Position numbers and translations under genes: made by a program
Assembly (NCBI RefSeq): GCF_000204055.1
Contig: NW_006768826.1
Span: forward strand, 456,815-520,814
Source: Melampsora larici-populina 98AG31
Lineage: Eukaryota; Basidiomycota; Pucciniomycetes; Pucciniales; Melampsoraceae
Direction: 5' to 3'
Length of the DNA: 64,000 nucleotides
The notes under the pieces: generated by a model
The model's input: the letters and a program-made list of their open reading frames with translations, nothing else
What the model was told of the DNA's origin: nothing
Database searches by the model: none
Part shown: piece after piece, positions 47,873 through 58,934 of the stretch
Layout: the number at the start of each line of letters is the position of its first letter
Position numbering within the stretch: position 1 is the stretch's first letter

Positions 47873-48119
47873 TCCATTATTCCGCTACTCAATTGTCTTT
47901 CATAAGAATTGAGTCTTGTCTTCTTCAGTCTATTTACTGAACAAGACAAGAAACTATGTGGGCTAGAGGCCTCCCCGAAAATTCTTGTGAATTTTGGGGA
48001 AGCCAGTTTTCAAGAGGTAACTTCCTTTCCAGGCTTCTACGAGAGGTTTTTCTTAACCTATCTAGAACCTGAAGGAGTTACCCCTTTGAAAGACTAGAGC
48101 GTGGGGAGCCGGGGTCTCC
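47873..48119 (-). repeat. DIRS repeat B2
   Basis: 247 bp, matching 48613-48859 with an offset of 740 and one visible mismatch (CTACGAGAGG versus CTACAAGAGG). It forms the 3' terminus of the element on the minus strand. Confidence 0.9.
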
Positions 48120-48179
48120 CCTGGAAAACACACTATGTTGGTTTCCATCACTGTGTTAGGGAGGGCGGGTCGGACAAAA

Positions 48180-48612
48180 AAGATTTCGTAACAACCTAAA
48201 GGATTGTAGTAAACTTATATCAATCTAGGGATGAATTGATATCTAATTTAAATTCTTATAGTAAGTTGAATTACGGATAATTGATAGTAAATGCAGTGCA
48301 GTAAATGGAAAGATGATTGAGATGAAAAAGATACGGTCTAGGAAAAGAAAAAGAAAGGGAGGAAAGTCCTTCTCTCCTTTTGATGCTTTATATATCATCA
48401 TGTCTTCCGCCTTTCTTTTATTTCCAATATTATGACGTATTTAATCAAATTATCTGGCTTTCGTAATCCCGTCTCTTTCGAGAAGGAATATGATATTCCT
48501 CTTTCTGGATTAAGGATGACACGCTACTCTTCCCTCTCACTCCTATCTGTCATCTATCTAGTGCACGCCTTCATGGACTGACTTCACATTTCGTGCCTCA
48601 TGAAAAGGCCTA
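48180..48612 (-). repeat. DIRS repeat A2
   Basis: 433 bp, matching 55881-56313 with a constant offset of 7701 and three visible mismatches. It abuts repeat B1 with no spacer. Confidence 0.9.
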
Positions 48613-48859
48613 TCCATTATTCCGCTACTCAATTGTCTTTCATAAGAATTGAGTCTTGTCTTCTTCAGTCTATTTACTGAACAAGACAAGAAACTATGTG
48701 GGCTAGAGGCCTCCCCGAAAATTCTTGTGAATTTTGGGGAAGCCAGTTTTCAAGAGGTAACTTCCTTTCCAGGCTTCTACAAGAGGTTTTTCTTAACCTA
48801 TCTAGAACCTGAAGGAGTTACCCCTTTGAAAGACTAGAGCGTGGGGAGCCGGGGTCTCC
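48613..48859 (-). repeat. DIRS repeat B1
   Basis: Near-identical copy of 47873-48119. Sequence continuing beyond it (to about 48920) resembles the equivalent region of element A at 27090-27150. Confidence 0.9.
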
Positions 48860-49000
48860 TTTCACTCAGGTTAGTGTCGGTCCTGAGCCTCTCCGGCTCT
48901 TCCCCACACCGTCGCTAGCCACACGTTTTCCCAATCAGCCAGATTCTTCTTAAAGATTCACTTCTAACGTACTTTAGAGACTAAAAGGTCTATATACATT

Positions 49001-50881
49001 TCATGACACGTAAGTAGGGATTTTGCATCTCTCCTTATCTAGCACATATTGTGCGCACCGCCATTCTATCTCTGACCACTCTCGCTGGTACAGTGAGCAG
49101 CATTCCGACTTCCAACGGCCCAGGCGTTTTATCTCTTCCTTTTGAACCCCTGCTCTTGTCAAGAGTGTTGCGCCGCCTATCCTGAAGGCGTGGCCTGTCA
49201 TGTTGCTCGATTTTCCCCAAGCTGATTCTAACACCTTAATGAAGATTGGTCTTGTTATCGCTGTTGTCCCACCATCTCTCCAAGTCATAAAAAGTCTTGG
49301 GTCTTTTACCCTTTCCATTCTTTGCACTAGCCGTCCTAAAGCTTTGAATGGGCAGAGGCGGCCGCCTGTTTCTCTAAGTAATAGATACTGTAGCTCGCCA
49401 TTTTTAGACGTCTTTGCATCACGAAGCGTTATCTTCGCCATTCGTTGTCCTCCTACCGAGATAAACTGCAAATCAGACTTTAGAACGGCTTGGATGTCCC
49501 TTTTATTGTAGGACGTTGTTCTATAAACAAGTTCTCCTATTCGAGCCAAACCCCAATACGCTGTGAGGACCAACGCAGTAATCCCTACCGGATCCACCTC
49601 ATTGTCCTGGATGAAGTCGAGTAGTTGTGCTAGAGCTTTTGGCGATACAGGTTTTCTGTCGCCTCCCAGTAACTTCGCTTCCATTTCCAACCTCGTCGAT
49701 GAACGTAGAATACTCTTCATTTGTGTCTCATTAATAGTCGGGCATCGCTGTCCATGAAAATCGTGCCAAGTCCGGATTGCAGACAAATATTTGTGTATCG
49801 TCACCACTCTTATTGCACTACACCAAATGTAATCTTTACCGGGTGGTAAAGAAAACTACTGACATAGAAAAGTCCTGAGGCACCAGGAAGAGAGCTAAAA
49901 ATCTGAAAAAATATGCACCTTGTTCCTAGATGCTGGGGCGTCATGATGAGTATTTTTTTGTATTTTACACGCAGATATTGATTAATTTACTAACAATAAA
50001 GGCTGAAAATCATCAAAAACCCACCTGTAACAATACCTGAAATTTGGCCCTTGATTTTGTAGACAGGTTTTTGAAATCTTCAAACATCAATAACTTTTGC
50101 AGTTCTGAATCAAATAACTCGATTTTTGGTTCATTGGAAAGGTGAGTCTTTGCTCTACATTTTTCATTGAGACATCACATCTGTAGCCCGTCTGAAGAAG
50201 GTCCTACAGAGCTATTCATGCAGAACTGTTTGGACATATGTAGAGCGTTCAAATGACTAGATAGCACCTTGCTGACATTATGAAGTGTAAAGGAGAATGG
50301 TTCAGCTTTTGAATGAACCAAAAATCAAGTTATTTGGAGCAGAATTGCAAAAGTTATTGAAGTTTTTAGACCACAAAATATTGTCTTTATAATCATGACC
50401 CAAATTTCAGGTATTGTTACAGGTGGGTTTTTGATGATTTTCAGCCTTTATTGTTAGTACATTAACCAATATCTGCATGTAAAATACAAAAAAATACTCA
50501 TCATGACGCCCCAACATCTAGGAACAAGGTGCATATTTTTTCAGATTTTTAGCTCTCTTCCTGTTGCCTCAGGACTTTTCTATGTCAGTAGTTTTCTTTA
50601 CCACCCGGTAAAGATTACATTTGGTGTAGTGTTGGCTTGTTTGTAGCTTTTTTGTTATGGTTGTGTCCTGCCCATACAATGAAAGATTCGATTGTAGATC
50701 GAGCTGCTGGGAATGGTTTTAGGCCGAACTGCGTTGTAAAGACTTTAAATTTTTTAACACCAGACGCATAAGATTCTAGGGTACTCCTCTTCCATCCGCC
50801 CCGTATCATGTGTCTCTGAGTGCTTGTGAGTCGTCGAGGAGTGTCATCTTTTACTCGAAGAAAGGTTGTTAAGTCCTTCAT
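49001..50881 (-). pseudogene. Tyrosine recombinase of element B, split by insertion
   Basis: The N-terminal part (50881 down to the insertion) and the C-terminal part (49807-49001) together correspond to the intact recombinase of element A. They are interrupted by a CACTA-ended element at 49816-50631, between ATNKP and IRVVTIHKYL. Apart from the insertion, the catalytic motifs are kept (YWGLARIGELVY, HAFRIGGATLLTRAG, GRWKSECCSLYQREW). The insertion alone accounts for loss of function. Confidence 0.88.
49816..50631. mobile_element. CACTA-ended non-autonomous element (816 bp)
   Basis: It starts CACTACACCAAATGTAATCT and ends with the inverse; the terminal inverted repeat is nearly perfect for about 65 bp (through ACCGGGTGG and CTACTGACATAGAAAAGTCC). 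The 3-bp duplication is TTG (49813-49815 and 50632-50634). The inner arms also pair at lower identity (CACCTGTAACAATACCTGAA and its mirror). No transposase. It lies inside the DIRS recombinase gene. Confidence 0.92.
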
Positions 50882-51012
50882 TCTTGGAATCCCGTTATCT
50901 TCTAAAAAATTTTTAAAGCAAGTCAGAGATGTTATAGCGAAGGTGCTATGTTCGCTGATGTTCTTACTTTTTCTACCACTGCTAGTTAAGAGACGGTTGT
51001 CTGGATTAACTT

Positions 51013-51384
51013 GTACGTTGAAGCCGAATTGGTAACTTTCCGAAGATAAAACAGGGGGATGGGTTCAATTTTTTCCTAAACCAAACCGCATCTCGTGGAC
51101 CCTCTGGACTTATAACCTCCTGATTTCAGCAACCCTGAAGGACCTTTTTTTTGGTCCCTGAGAAAGTCTCCTGAATCGTTCAGCTTCGCTCTCGTAATAC
51201 CGACTCCGGGCTATCAGGATTTATCGTTATTACCTAAGCAACCGACCTTGGTTCTCAGGGACCGCTTCAATGGGATTGGGGGGATTTAACAATATTACAT
51301 TGTTTCATTCTTAACATTACAAGGTCTCACGTATGCTAGCTACAAATTTTTATACTAAGGTACCAGAAAAGGATCGACTGTACT
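51013..51384. mobile_element. Possible Tc1/mariner-like relic
   Basis: The right end, read inward, is TACAGTCGATCCTTTTCTGG with TACCTT following. The left end, TACGTTGAAGCCGAATTGG with TAACTTTC following, resembles it imperfectly. It lies in the spacer between the RT and recombinase genes of element B, which is longer here than in element A. Identity between the arms is low, so this is tentative. Confidence 0.35.
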
Positions 51385-51464
51385 ATAACCAGCTCTGGGT
51401 TTGGTTCTGCTTCCTGTCAGCGCTTCTATCTCACCAACTGATCCTCTTCTGTCGCGTTTCTCAA

Positions 51465-53306
51465 TCAGAGAGTGAGGTCTTCTGGAATTTCTAAATGGAT
51501 CTGTCTAAACCAATCTTTGGAAGAGGACATGCCCCAAGACAGCTCATCCGCTGCATTATCTAGGGAAGTTACCCTTCGTTGTTCAACCTGGCAGTCATAA
51601 GAGTATAAAAGAGAGCTAATTTCTTTCCATTCTTGGTTCACCCAGAAATCGCGGGACCGTTTGTTTCGTAGCACCCCTTCCGTCGTGGTGTTGTCGGTTA
51701 AGACCAGAAAGCGGCCTCCTTCCATCTTCCTTAGTTTCGCCAATGTCAGTAGTCCAAGACGGACCACCACCGTTTCGAGCCATGCGATCCCTCTTTTGGG
51801 TTGGTCCATAGGTGTTTCCCAACCTGGTAGTAATCTAAACTGTGACCAATCCTTCCCAATTATCACTCCGATGCCAAAGGACGTCGAAGCGTCACCGACC
51901 CAACCGACGTTTGTCACTTCTCTCTTCTTTAAGAGGTGTCTATTTGGAAAGCTTTGAAGAGCGTCCATCCACACATTAAGGTCCCCTCTCGTCGCGGACG
52001 CCATCATCCTCTTAGCGTACTTATCGTGCCACTCTGCCACCCACCGGAAGCTACTAGACAAATAACACCTCAGTTGCGGTAAGATGTATGAAACATGACT
52101 TAGACAACCATTCATCTTCTCCACCTCCTTATAAGAGTAGTGTGTCTGCCGTAAAAATTCACTGAGTTGGTTGATTCGTAGCTGTAGTTTCTGTAGCGGG
52201 AGGCATACTGTCTTTTCTTTGAAATTCCAGAGAAAGCCAATGTACTTTTGTTCATCGGCAAAATGGGAAAATTTGGTTTCATTTGTCTTTACTCCCAGTC
52301 TTGCACTATAAGCCACAACTTCTTCCATGCTTAGCGAGCTCGCCTCTTCTTTGATCAGAAGATTGTCGTCCACCCATCTAAAAGCCTCTTTTAGTCGAAA
52401 ATGCTTCTTAACTAATTCCTTCCATCCATCGGCTGGACCACCAAAGCTTCCACAGCCTCCTACGCCTCCGAATGAAATGCATGTGTCTATATACTGAAAA
52501 CCTAAGAAGCACGTTAACAGTAAGAATGGCCATTGGCTTGGGAGAGTTCCGATTTGTCGGTACGCTTTCTCCCAGTCAAACAAACCGGCTTTTATGGGAA
52601 CCTCTGTTTCCGCTACGAATTCGGAGACCGTCAAGAAATTATCCCATGTTGTTTTGAAGTCGTCTTTATTAATGAAAGAGTTGACACTGGGAATGTCTGG
52701 ATTGTTCTTTGGAAAAGATAGGTCATTGATGGGCCTAAAGGACCCATCGCCGTTTATGACGGCTCCCATCGGGCTCAACCAAAAGAAAGGAAACCGTGAT
52801 TGTAGTTCGGCTGTTGTGAAAGGGCCATACATCCTCCCTTCTAGCACTTCATTACGAATGTTCTCCATGATCTTATCCCTGACTGCCTGCAAGGATTGGT
52901 GGTTAGGTGGGCAGTAAAAAGGAAGACTACCAATACAATGATCTGGTATACCCTGATCAAACCCGTTCCTAAAGCCTTCTAGAACAAAATTGAATTGCGG
53001 TAGTAGGCCATACTTCTTCAACTCTTCCTCCCACATCCTTATGTTCATAGCGCAGTAAGGTTTTTCTGGCCATCGAGTTGGTAGAGAGTCGAACTGGTCC
53101 CTTGGCAAAGAGTCCCTTATTGGTATGTGCACCTCCGTTAAACCTGTAGGTTCTTGTGGTGTAGATGTCGTCTCCTCATTCGGGCGAGGTCTTGATGCTG
53201 ATCTTTGGTTTAGACTGACCAAGGCAAAAAGGTAGTTTTTTAGGGGAGAATACACAATGTTATTACGCCGATCAAAATTCATAGTTGTATATTTCTGAAG
53301 GAACAT
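51465..53306 (-). CDS. DIRS reverse transcriptase/RNase H, intact (613 aa)
   Basis: This one open frame copies the element's RNA into DNA. Motifs in order: WEEELKKYGLLPQFNFVLEG, FRPINDLSFPKN, DWEKAYRQIGTLPSQWP, the catalytic FRWVDDNLLI, GVKTNETKFSHF, and a connection region KYIGFLWNFKEKTVCLP. RNase H follows, with GWVGDASTSFGIG, LTDNTTTEGVLRN and NAADELSWG. It aligns along its length with the element A frame and shows Arg where A has its stop codon. The first roughly 80 residues before KPYCAMNIRMW are poorly matched between copies, so the true start may be later than 53306. No methyltransferase domain. Confidence 0.9.
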   Translation of the reverse strand: MFLQKYTTMNFDRRNNIVYSPLKNYLFALVSLNQRSASRPRPNEETTSTPQEPTGLTEVHIPIRDSLPRDQFDSLPTRWPEKPYCAMNIRMWEEELKKYGLLPQFNFVLEGFRNGFDQGIPDHCIGSLPFYCPPNHQSLQAVRDKIMENIRNEVLEGRMYGPFTTAELQSRFPFFWLSPMGAVINGDGSFRPINDLSFPKNNPDIPSVNSFINKDDFKTTWDNFLTVSEFVAETEVPIKAGLFDWEKAYRQIGTLPSQWPFLLLTCFLGFQYIDTCISFGGVGGCGSFGGPADGWKELVKKHFRLKEAFRWVDDNLLIKEEASSLSMEEVVAYSARLGVKTNETKFSHFADEQKYIGFLWNFKEKTVCLPLQKLQLRINQLSEFLRQTHYSYKEVEKMNGCLSHVSYILPQLRCYLSSSFRWVAEWHDKYAKRMMASATRGDLNVWMDALQSFPNRHLLKKREVTNVGWVGDASTSFGIGVIIGKDWSQFRLLPGWETPMDQPKRGIAWLETVVVRLGLLTLAKLRKMEGGRFLVLTDNTTTEGVLRNKRSRDFWVNQEWKEISSLLYSYDCQVEQRRVTSLDNAADELSWGMSSSKDWFRQIHLEIPEDLTL

Positions 53307-53630
53307 CGGACAAGGGGAATCACATCAAGACTAGCAATACGTATAATTCGAGCCAGGGGTTGAATGCCAACGCAAACCAGCCAACCTTTGTCAAACATTT
53401 ATACAACACGTTCACAGGATTCTGACATGTGACTGGGTGAGCGGTAAGGACAGTAAGGTGGTAGATAAGACCACGTGCTACAGGGGGTGAGTGCGCTTTT
53501 TTGCAACAACCAAAAAACAACACAATTTCAAGAAAAACGAGAAAAAACGAGAAATACGACCACACTACAGCCCCTTCATAAAGGATAGGGAAAGAAGACT
53601 GCATCACAGGTACCGACAACTGAAGGACAC

Positions 53631-55550
53631 TCACTGTTGGCGAGTTCTTCCTCTACCATTAGACGCTCCACCTCTACCTCTACGCGCTGTTCCTCTGTTA
53701 CTAGGTTGACGGACTTCTGATGCTTGATCTCTTCATAAGGGCGGGAGCATCTCTATGATGTCTGGGAGGCGAGGAGCTCTAGGTAAGCGAGTCGCTCTTC
53801 TATGATTCGAGGACGAGTTCGGACGGGTTAAAGGGCGCCTCCTCTTCTTGGACAGGGTAGCCGTCGACCTTTGTTGAATTCTATTGGTCTACTTTAGTGC
53901 TAAGCATTTTCACTATTACCCTCGTGGCGTCCATAGGAAAAGGCACTCACTCTTCCCAAACCCCCGTGATAGGATCACGATGCTCAAATCGAGCTCCTTT
54001 AGCGTATGGATTCTCATTTCCTGAGCTGAGTTCACCATTTCGAGTTGCCTTCTCTTTCGCCGCCCTCTCAATGATTTCTACATAGATACTAGCATCCGGG
54101 ACTGGGACGCCCTTACCTCTGTGACCGAACAGTTGTTCCCTAAACAAGATATCGTACCGGAGAGCTACCATCCAGCATTCGGTAGCGTCTCTGTGATTCA
54201 ATCTGTCAGTTCTACGCGGAATGTCTAAATTCTTGAATAAACCAGATCTTACTTGATGTCTTTGACATGCTTCACGTGACCTCTTAACTGATCAGATAAG
54301 ATCGAGAAGTGATATACCTTCTTCAGGTACTTTCTCAACAAGGTTATACCATCCACCCATTCGCCGAAAGTCATCGCATATTCGGATGGGGGAGTGAGAC
54401 CTCGGTTACAAGTATTCTTAGACGAAGACGTGGCGGGTTGGTTCTTTCTACTTTCGACTTTGTCTTTCTGTACAAATGTTGGGTTCAGAACGGTAAGGGG
54501 AACGTTATCTGATAAGTTCTTCATGGCCTCTCCCCAATAAGGTTGGAGAGTAGGAAGGGAAGATTTGCAAGGTGCTCCTTCTTGAAAACGAATGCCGTTT
54601 TCTTTCTTGATGCTCTTCCTGTTGGTTGAAGACTTGGTTTTTGAAGACGACACTTGTTTCCCGTGTTACGTCATCGCTTTCCTATCTAGGTATGATGAAA
54701 GTTCACGTTTTTTAACCATTCAGTGGAATTGGACATCGGTATCTCATGTATGTGACAACCGGATGATACAGATGGTGAGTCTGCTTACCTCTAGAAGGGG
54801 CTTTCTCTTTTGCTAAGAGGGCCTTTGCTTTCTCCTTCGCTTTAAGGGCTTTTGCAATCACTTTATCGATTGCTTTGATTGACATGTTGGAACCTATGTT
54901 CGGACAAACACACCAGCTTTGTTAGAAGCCAATCTCAACCAGTGGGAGATGTTGAATCAGGGCTACGTGAGTAGCCTGTAGACTAGAAAGTCTCTTCCCT
55001 AAAGTGGGGCGCTCAAACGATGGGAGCTAGAGGATGATATGATAAGATAAAAGGATGTCTTACGCTTCTTTTTCTCCTTGACTGTCAATTCCGAATCATC
55101 CGAGTCGCTCGAATCATTCGAAGATTCAGATGACCACGAATCTTCCTCAGAAGAATCTTCCGCCTTCGTGCTGGAGTCGGAATCGGATGAAGCTGAAGAT
55201 TCTCCCGAAGATGAAGAGTCTGGGCTCCCATGGTCGTCTTCTGCATTGTACGTGTCGTCCTTGGAATCTTCTTCTTCCGACTCTTGATCTTCTACCTCAT
55301 CATCTTCTACTTCATCCTCTCCTGCGTAGCTATCCATGGACCTGGCTATCGCGTCACGTCGCTCTTCTTCAATTGTTTCACCATCCAATTGATCATTGTT
55401 GGGATCATCAGTACCTTCTAGATCATCCGCCGGAGCAGCGGGGGGAACGGTCGTGGTTGATGAAGGAGGGGCGATGATGACTGTTCCCTCTTCGATAGCC
55501 TCTCCTCTAGCAATACGAGTTATTCGGCTAGTTGTTTGACTGTTGGCCAT
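53631..55550 (-). CDS. DIRS gag-like protein, spliced (element B)
   Basis: The frame starts MANSQTTSRITRIARGE (55550), parallel to MSNTQPTSRVTRRNRGE of element A. It has a long Asp/Glu/Ser-rich stretch and reaches KKKKR at a GTAAGA donor near 55062. The following exon (after AACATAG, about 54895) gives SNMSIKAIDKVIAKALKAKE. Later exons carry KKENGIRFQEGAPCKSSLP, PPSEYAMTFGEWVDGI and MVALRYDILFREQLFGHRGK. The end is an Arg/Gly-rich GRGRTRQQ tail with its stop at 53631-53633. The coding order and intron positions match element A. One splice acceptor (near 54670) is not convincing and the reading frame has a stop close by, so this copy may be damaged there. Confidence 0.65.
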
Positions 55551-55880
55551 TTGAAAAAACAAAGATTCAACCGATGTTATTAAAGGTGGATGTGACGTAA
55601 CAATTTATAAGACGACTTGTGTTGTCTTTCAGATGTATTAAAAATTTAGAGATATGTGAAGGATCTAGAAATGACTCGGATTAAGTAAGGATGAATTTGT
55701 GAACGTAGAGAGCTGCTGGGTGACTGCTATCAACAACTCCAAACAGGAAGTAACGACGAAAAGATCGAAACAAGGAAGTAACGATGAAGAGTTCGTAACT
55801 AAATTCAATGAATCGAGTCCCGTTAAAAAACGAGAATGGTACTTCTGAAAAAGGACTTTGTAATCTAGAAACAAACAAGA

Positions 55881-56313
55881 AAGATTTTGTAACAACCTAA
55901 AGGATTGTAGTAAACTTATATCAATCTAGGGATGAATTGATATCTAATTTAAATTCTTATAGTAAGTTGAATTACGGATAATTGATAGTAAATGCAGTGC
56001 AGTAAATGGAAAGATGATTGAGATGAAAAAGATACGGTCTAGGAAAAGAAAAAGAAAGGGAGGAAAGTCCTTCTCTCCTTTTGATGCTTTATATATCATC
56101 ATGTCTTCCGCCTTTCTTTTATTTCCAATATTATGACGTATTTAATCAAATTATCTGGCTTTCGTAATCCCGTCTCTTTCGAGAAGGAATATGATATTCC
56201 TCTTTCTGGATTAAGGATGACACGCTACTCTTCCCTCTCACTCCTATCTGTCATCTATCTAGTGCACGCCTTCATGGACTGACATCACATTTCATGCCTC
56301 ATGAAAAGGCCTA
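55881..56313 (-). repeat. DIRS repeat A1
   Basis: Matches 48180-48612. It is the 5' terminus of element B on the minus strand and contains a TATATAAAGCATC stretch on that strand (56088-56100) that could serve as promoter. Confidence 0.9.
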
Positions 56314-58540
56314 CCTTCAAGGACTTTCCCTCAAGCAATTTATTACACACATCTTTTAGAGAACCCTTTAAAGTTCAATTGAAGTACATAATCAAAAGTC
56401 TTATAATAATAAGACTATTGATTCACTTCATATCTTTAAAGCAGCTTCCTGACTAAAAGATAAAGTAATCCCTTTCTTCACCTTCTGGATCCTCTACTTT
56501 CCCTAAGTAGATCATTTCTAGGTTAGTGACCTCCCAATTTACTTCAAGGTTAGTTACCTCTTGAACAACTACAGGTTAGTGACCTATATCAACTCACAGG
56601 TTGGTGTACCTTCTGAACAACCGTAGGTTAGTGACCTATATCAACTCTCAGGTTGGTGTACCTTTTGAATAACCATAAGTTGGTGACTTTATAACAACCA
56701 GACTAGTGACTCTATACCTCACTCTCCAATCGGTCACCTTGAAGATTGAAGGAAAGCCCTGGATCCAGCTTTCATATTCTTAATAATAATAATCTCCTCT
56801 TCAGGAGTCATTTAACTGTAGCCTGTCTGGATTTACCCAAACAGGCCAGTTCCCCTCTCCCTCATCCTTTCTTTTCTTCATAATTTTATTGTAATTACAT
56901 TATATTTGAAATATAACCTTAATTATATAAATTTACAAACCTACCTTGCCATTTTTAGTGAGCCTTAAGTACTCTTTTGAATACCCAACCCTCACAATCA
57001 TATATATTGGGTACGTAGGATTGATGTTATAAAGTATCACTTTGAGAGCTATGGAGTGGTGGTGAGTATATGACTGTGATGATCCACTAAAACTAGATTC
57101 AAAGAGTTGAAGTACTGACAGTGACCTACTGAGGGATGCAGAAGATGGTTGTTTAAACATCCACAAGTAGCCTGAGTTCAAAAACTACAGGGATCTTGTC
57201 AAGAATGATTTGCAAGAACCGTGGTAATTGATCAAGTCATTTACTTTTCCTAGAACAGAGTAGTAAGTAAGACATCTAAATAAGAATAGAAAAGTCTTGA
57301 AGTTACATCAAAGGAATAGCTGGCAAGCAGAAAAGGTTCCTACAATGGAACTTCCATTGGAGAATCTAACTAGTTCAGTAATTTGGATTTTATTGAAACA
57401 GGATAACAAGATTCAGGGGGTTTCAAGTTAAAAAAATGCCTAAAATTCAAATGTCCCTACATAAAAACATAGCTTATAACTTTCAAATTTTTAAAAAACT
57501 TCCAGAAAGCCCTTCCCAAGAAGCACATTCTAGTGTTTATTCTATAAAAAATGAATGAAAATTCAAGGTTTGGGAGGCAAAAGTAAAAACATTTTTAGGC
57601 ACTTTTTGGCCAACTTGAATAATGAATGTTTCTTAAATCTTTGTATGAAATTCTAACAAACAAATTCTAGAAAAATGGGAATATTTATTGTTGATGGCAA
57701 CAAGCAGCTGGACTTCACTGGACAAAGGGTAGGGTAAAGATAGTGGTTCATAAGAAGTTAGTTGTTTTCTTTGGTCAAGGGAAGTCCCTCGTCTTATACC
57801 TGGAGTAGGTATATGGCAGACTTGTGGTTGGTCACTAGCTTATAGTATTATCTTCTTAGTCTGATCTCTTTGAACAAGGATGGCTATTGATTTTATGCAT
57901 GTTGTTAATAGTGACATTGTTGCCTGTTTATATTTCTACTTTTGTCTTATCAGTCCTGTATTCTTGGTGTATCATGAGATTTCTTTTAGTTTCTCTCAAA
58001 GCCCCCAATCACAAGTAGATGGAATGAAAAAATAAAAATAAAACATATCTAAGTTTAGGATAACAGTATTAGACTCATTGATCAATGATAATTCAGGAAG
58101 ATGATATTAGAGATAAACTTCATGATTATTTTTGACACCAAAAGAAGCAGAAAAAGTGAGGAAAAGAGAATTACAAAAAGTAAAAAGATAAACCCCAAAG
58201 AATCCACCATTTTACCCCTTGACTTGATTTTCCAAATCCGCCCTTTGTACACCTAAACTGATTTCCATACTAACCAATGCATCACATGAGATCTTCTGGT
58301 CTAACTCTAACAACTTCCATTTCTAAACCTTCCAATTACCATAAAAAGATAATGATCTTTGACCACACAGCAAGATAGTATCTTCACACATACAGGTCTG
58401 CTCAGTGATCTGCTGATCTGAATAATTAAATCATATGTGATACATCATGTAACTTTCTACACCTTGACCAAATTGTGCCACAAATTGGCTACATGCACCA
58501 TCATAGCTTCTTGAAGTCATTTGTCAGTAACAACAAGGCT
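56314..58540. other. Non-coding; includes tandem repeats
   Basis: The first part should include the displaced remainder of the Copia LTR. Apart from the repeat at 56518-56715 and TTC/TAA-rich stretches, no gene was recognised; the frame at 56933-57181 has no known signature. Confidence 0.45.
56518..56715 (+). repeat. Degenerate tandem repeat around GGTTAGTGACC
   Basis: The words AGGTTAGTGACCT, TATATCAACTC, CAGGTTGGTGTACCTT and TGAA(C/T)AACC recur in order about every 65 bp. The clearest two copies are at about 56573-56637 and 56626-56700. Confidence 0.7.
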
Positions 58541-58934
58541 GCCACTATACTATACTATACTATACTATACTATACTATACTATACTATACTATACTATAC
58601 TATACTATACTATACTATACTATACTATACTATACTATACTATACTATACTATATATACTATACCACATCTGAACTATACTTGGTATAGTATAGTTCTAA
58701 AGATAGTAGAATATAGTTGAAATATACTCAGTATAGCTTAAATATACTGAAGTATAGTCAGATATTGTTTTTAAAAGTTGTATAGGCATATTTCAGGAGA
58801 TTTGGCAAATTCAACTATACTGGGTATATTTTACAGTATAGTATAGGTCAAACTGTACTGGTATAGTAGTCAGTATAGTATAGTTGAACTACACTATACC
58901 CATAGTATAATATACTAGTATAGTATAGTGGCAG
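58541..58934. repeat. Inverted repeat with ACTAT microsatellite
   Basis: GCCACTATACTATACTA at 58541 is mirrored by TAGTATAGTATAGTGGC near 58916-58932, closing a foldback of about 395 bp. The left arm contains a pure (ACTAT)n run, 58544-58652, about 21 units; the right arm has only two or three. The interior holds degenerate TATAGTATA/TATACT words on both arms. It looks like a MITE whose left arm expanded by slippage. No clear target duplication was found. Confidence 0.7.

Larger units (their letters stand above)
47873..56313 (-). mobile_element. DIRS-like YR retrotransposon B, complete split repeats
   Basis: Read on the minus strand the order is repeat A1 (56313-55881), gag, RT/RNase H, tyrosine recombinase, repeat B1 (48859-48613), repeat A2 (48612-48180), repeat B2 (48119-47873). 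B1 and A2 abut exactly, which is the junction expected if the two ends of the element are joined in a circle. This is the split-direct-repeat plan described for PAT-like DIRS elements, not the inverted repeats of DIRS1 proper. The repeats differ at only a handful of bases, so insertion is recent, yet the recombinase is already interrupted by another element. Confidence 0.9.

Noticed and set aside
48613..48837. 62-aa frames duplicated at 47909 and 48649 as a gene pair
   Set aside because: They are the same frame in the two copies of DIRS repeat B, with no independent evidence of coding.
56518..56715. CRISPR-like spaced repeats
   Set aside because: Units are degenerate, spacers are themselves repeated and the genome is eukaryotic; it is a minisatellite.
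58475..58720. 81-aa frame with repeated Tyr-Thr-Ile-Leu
   Set aside because: It is a translation of the (ACTAT)n microsatellite.
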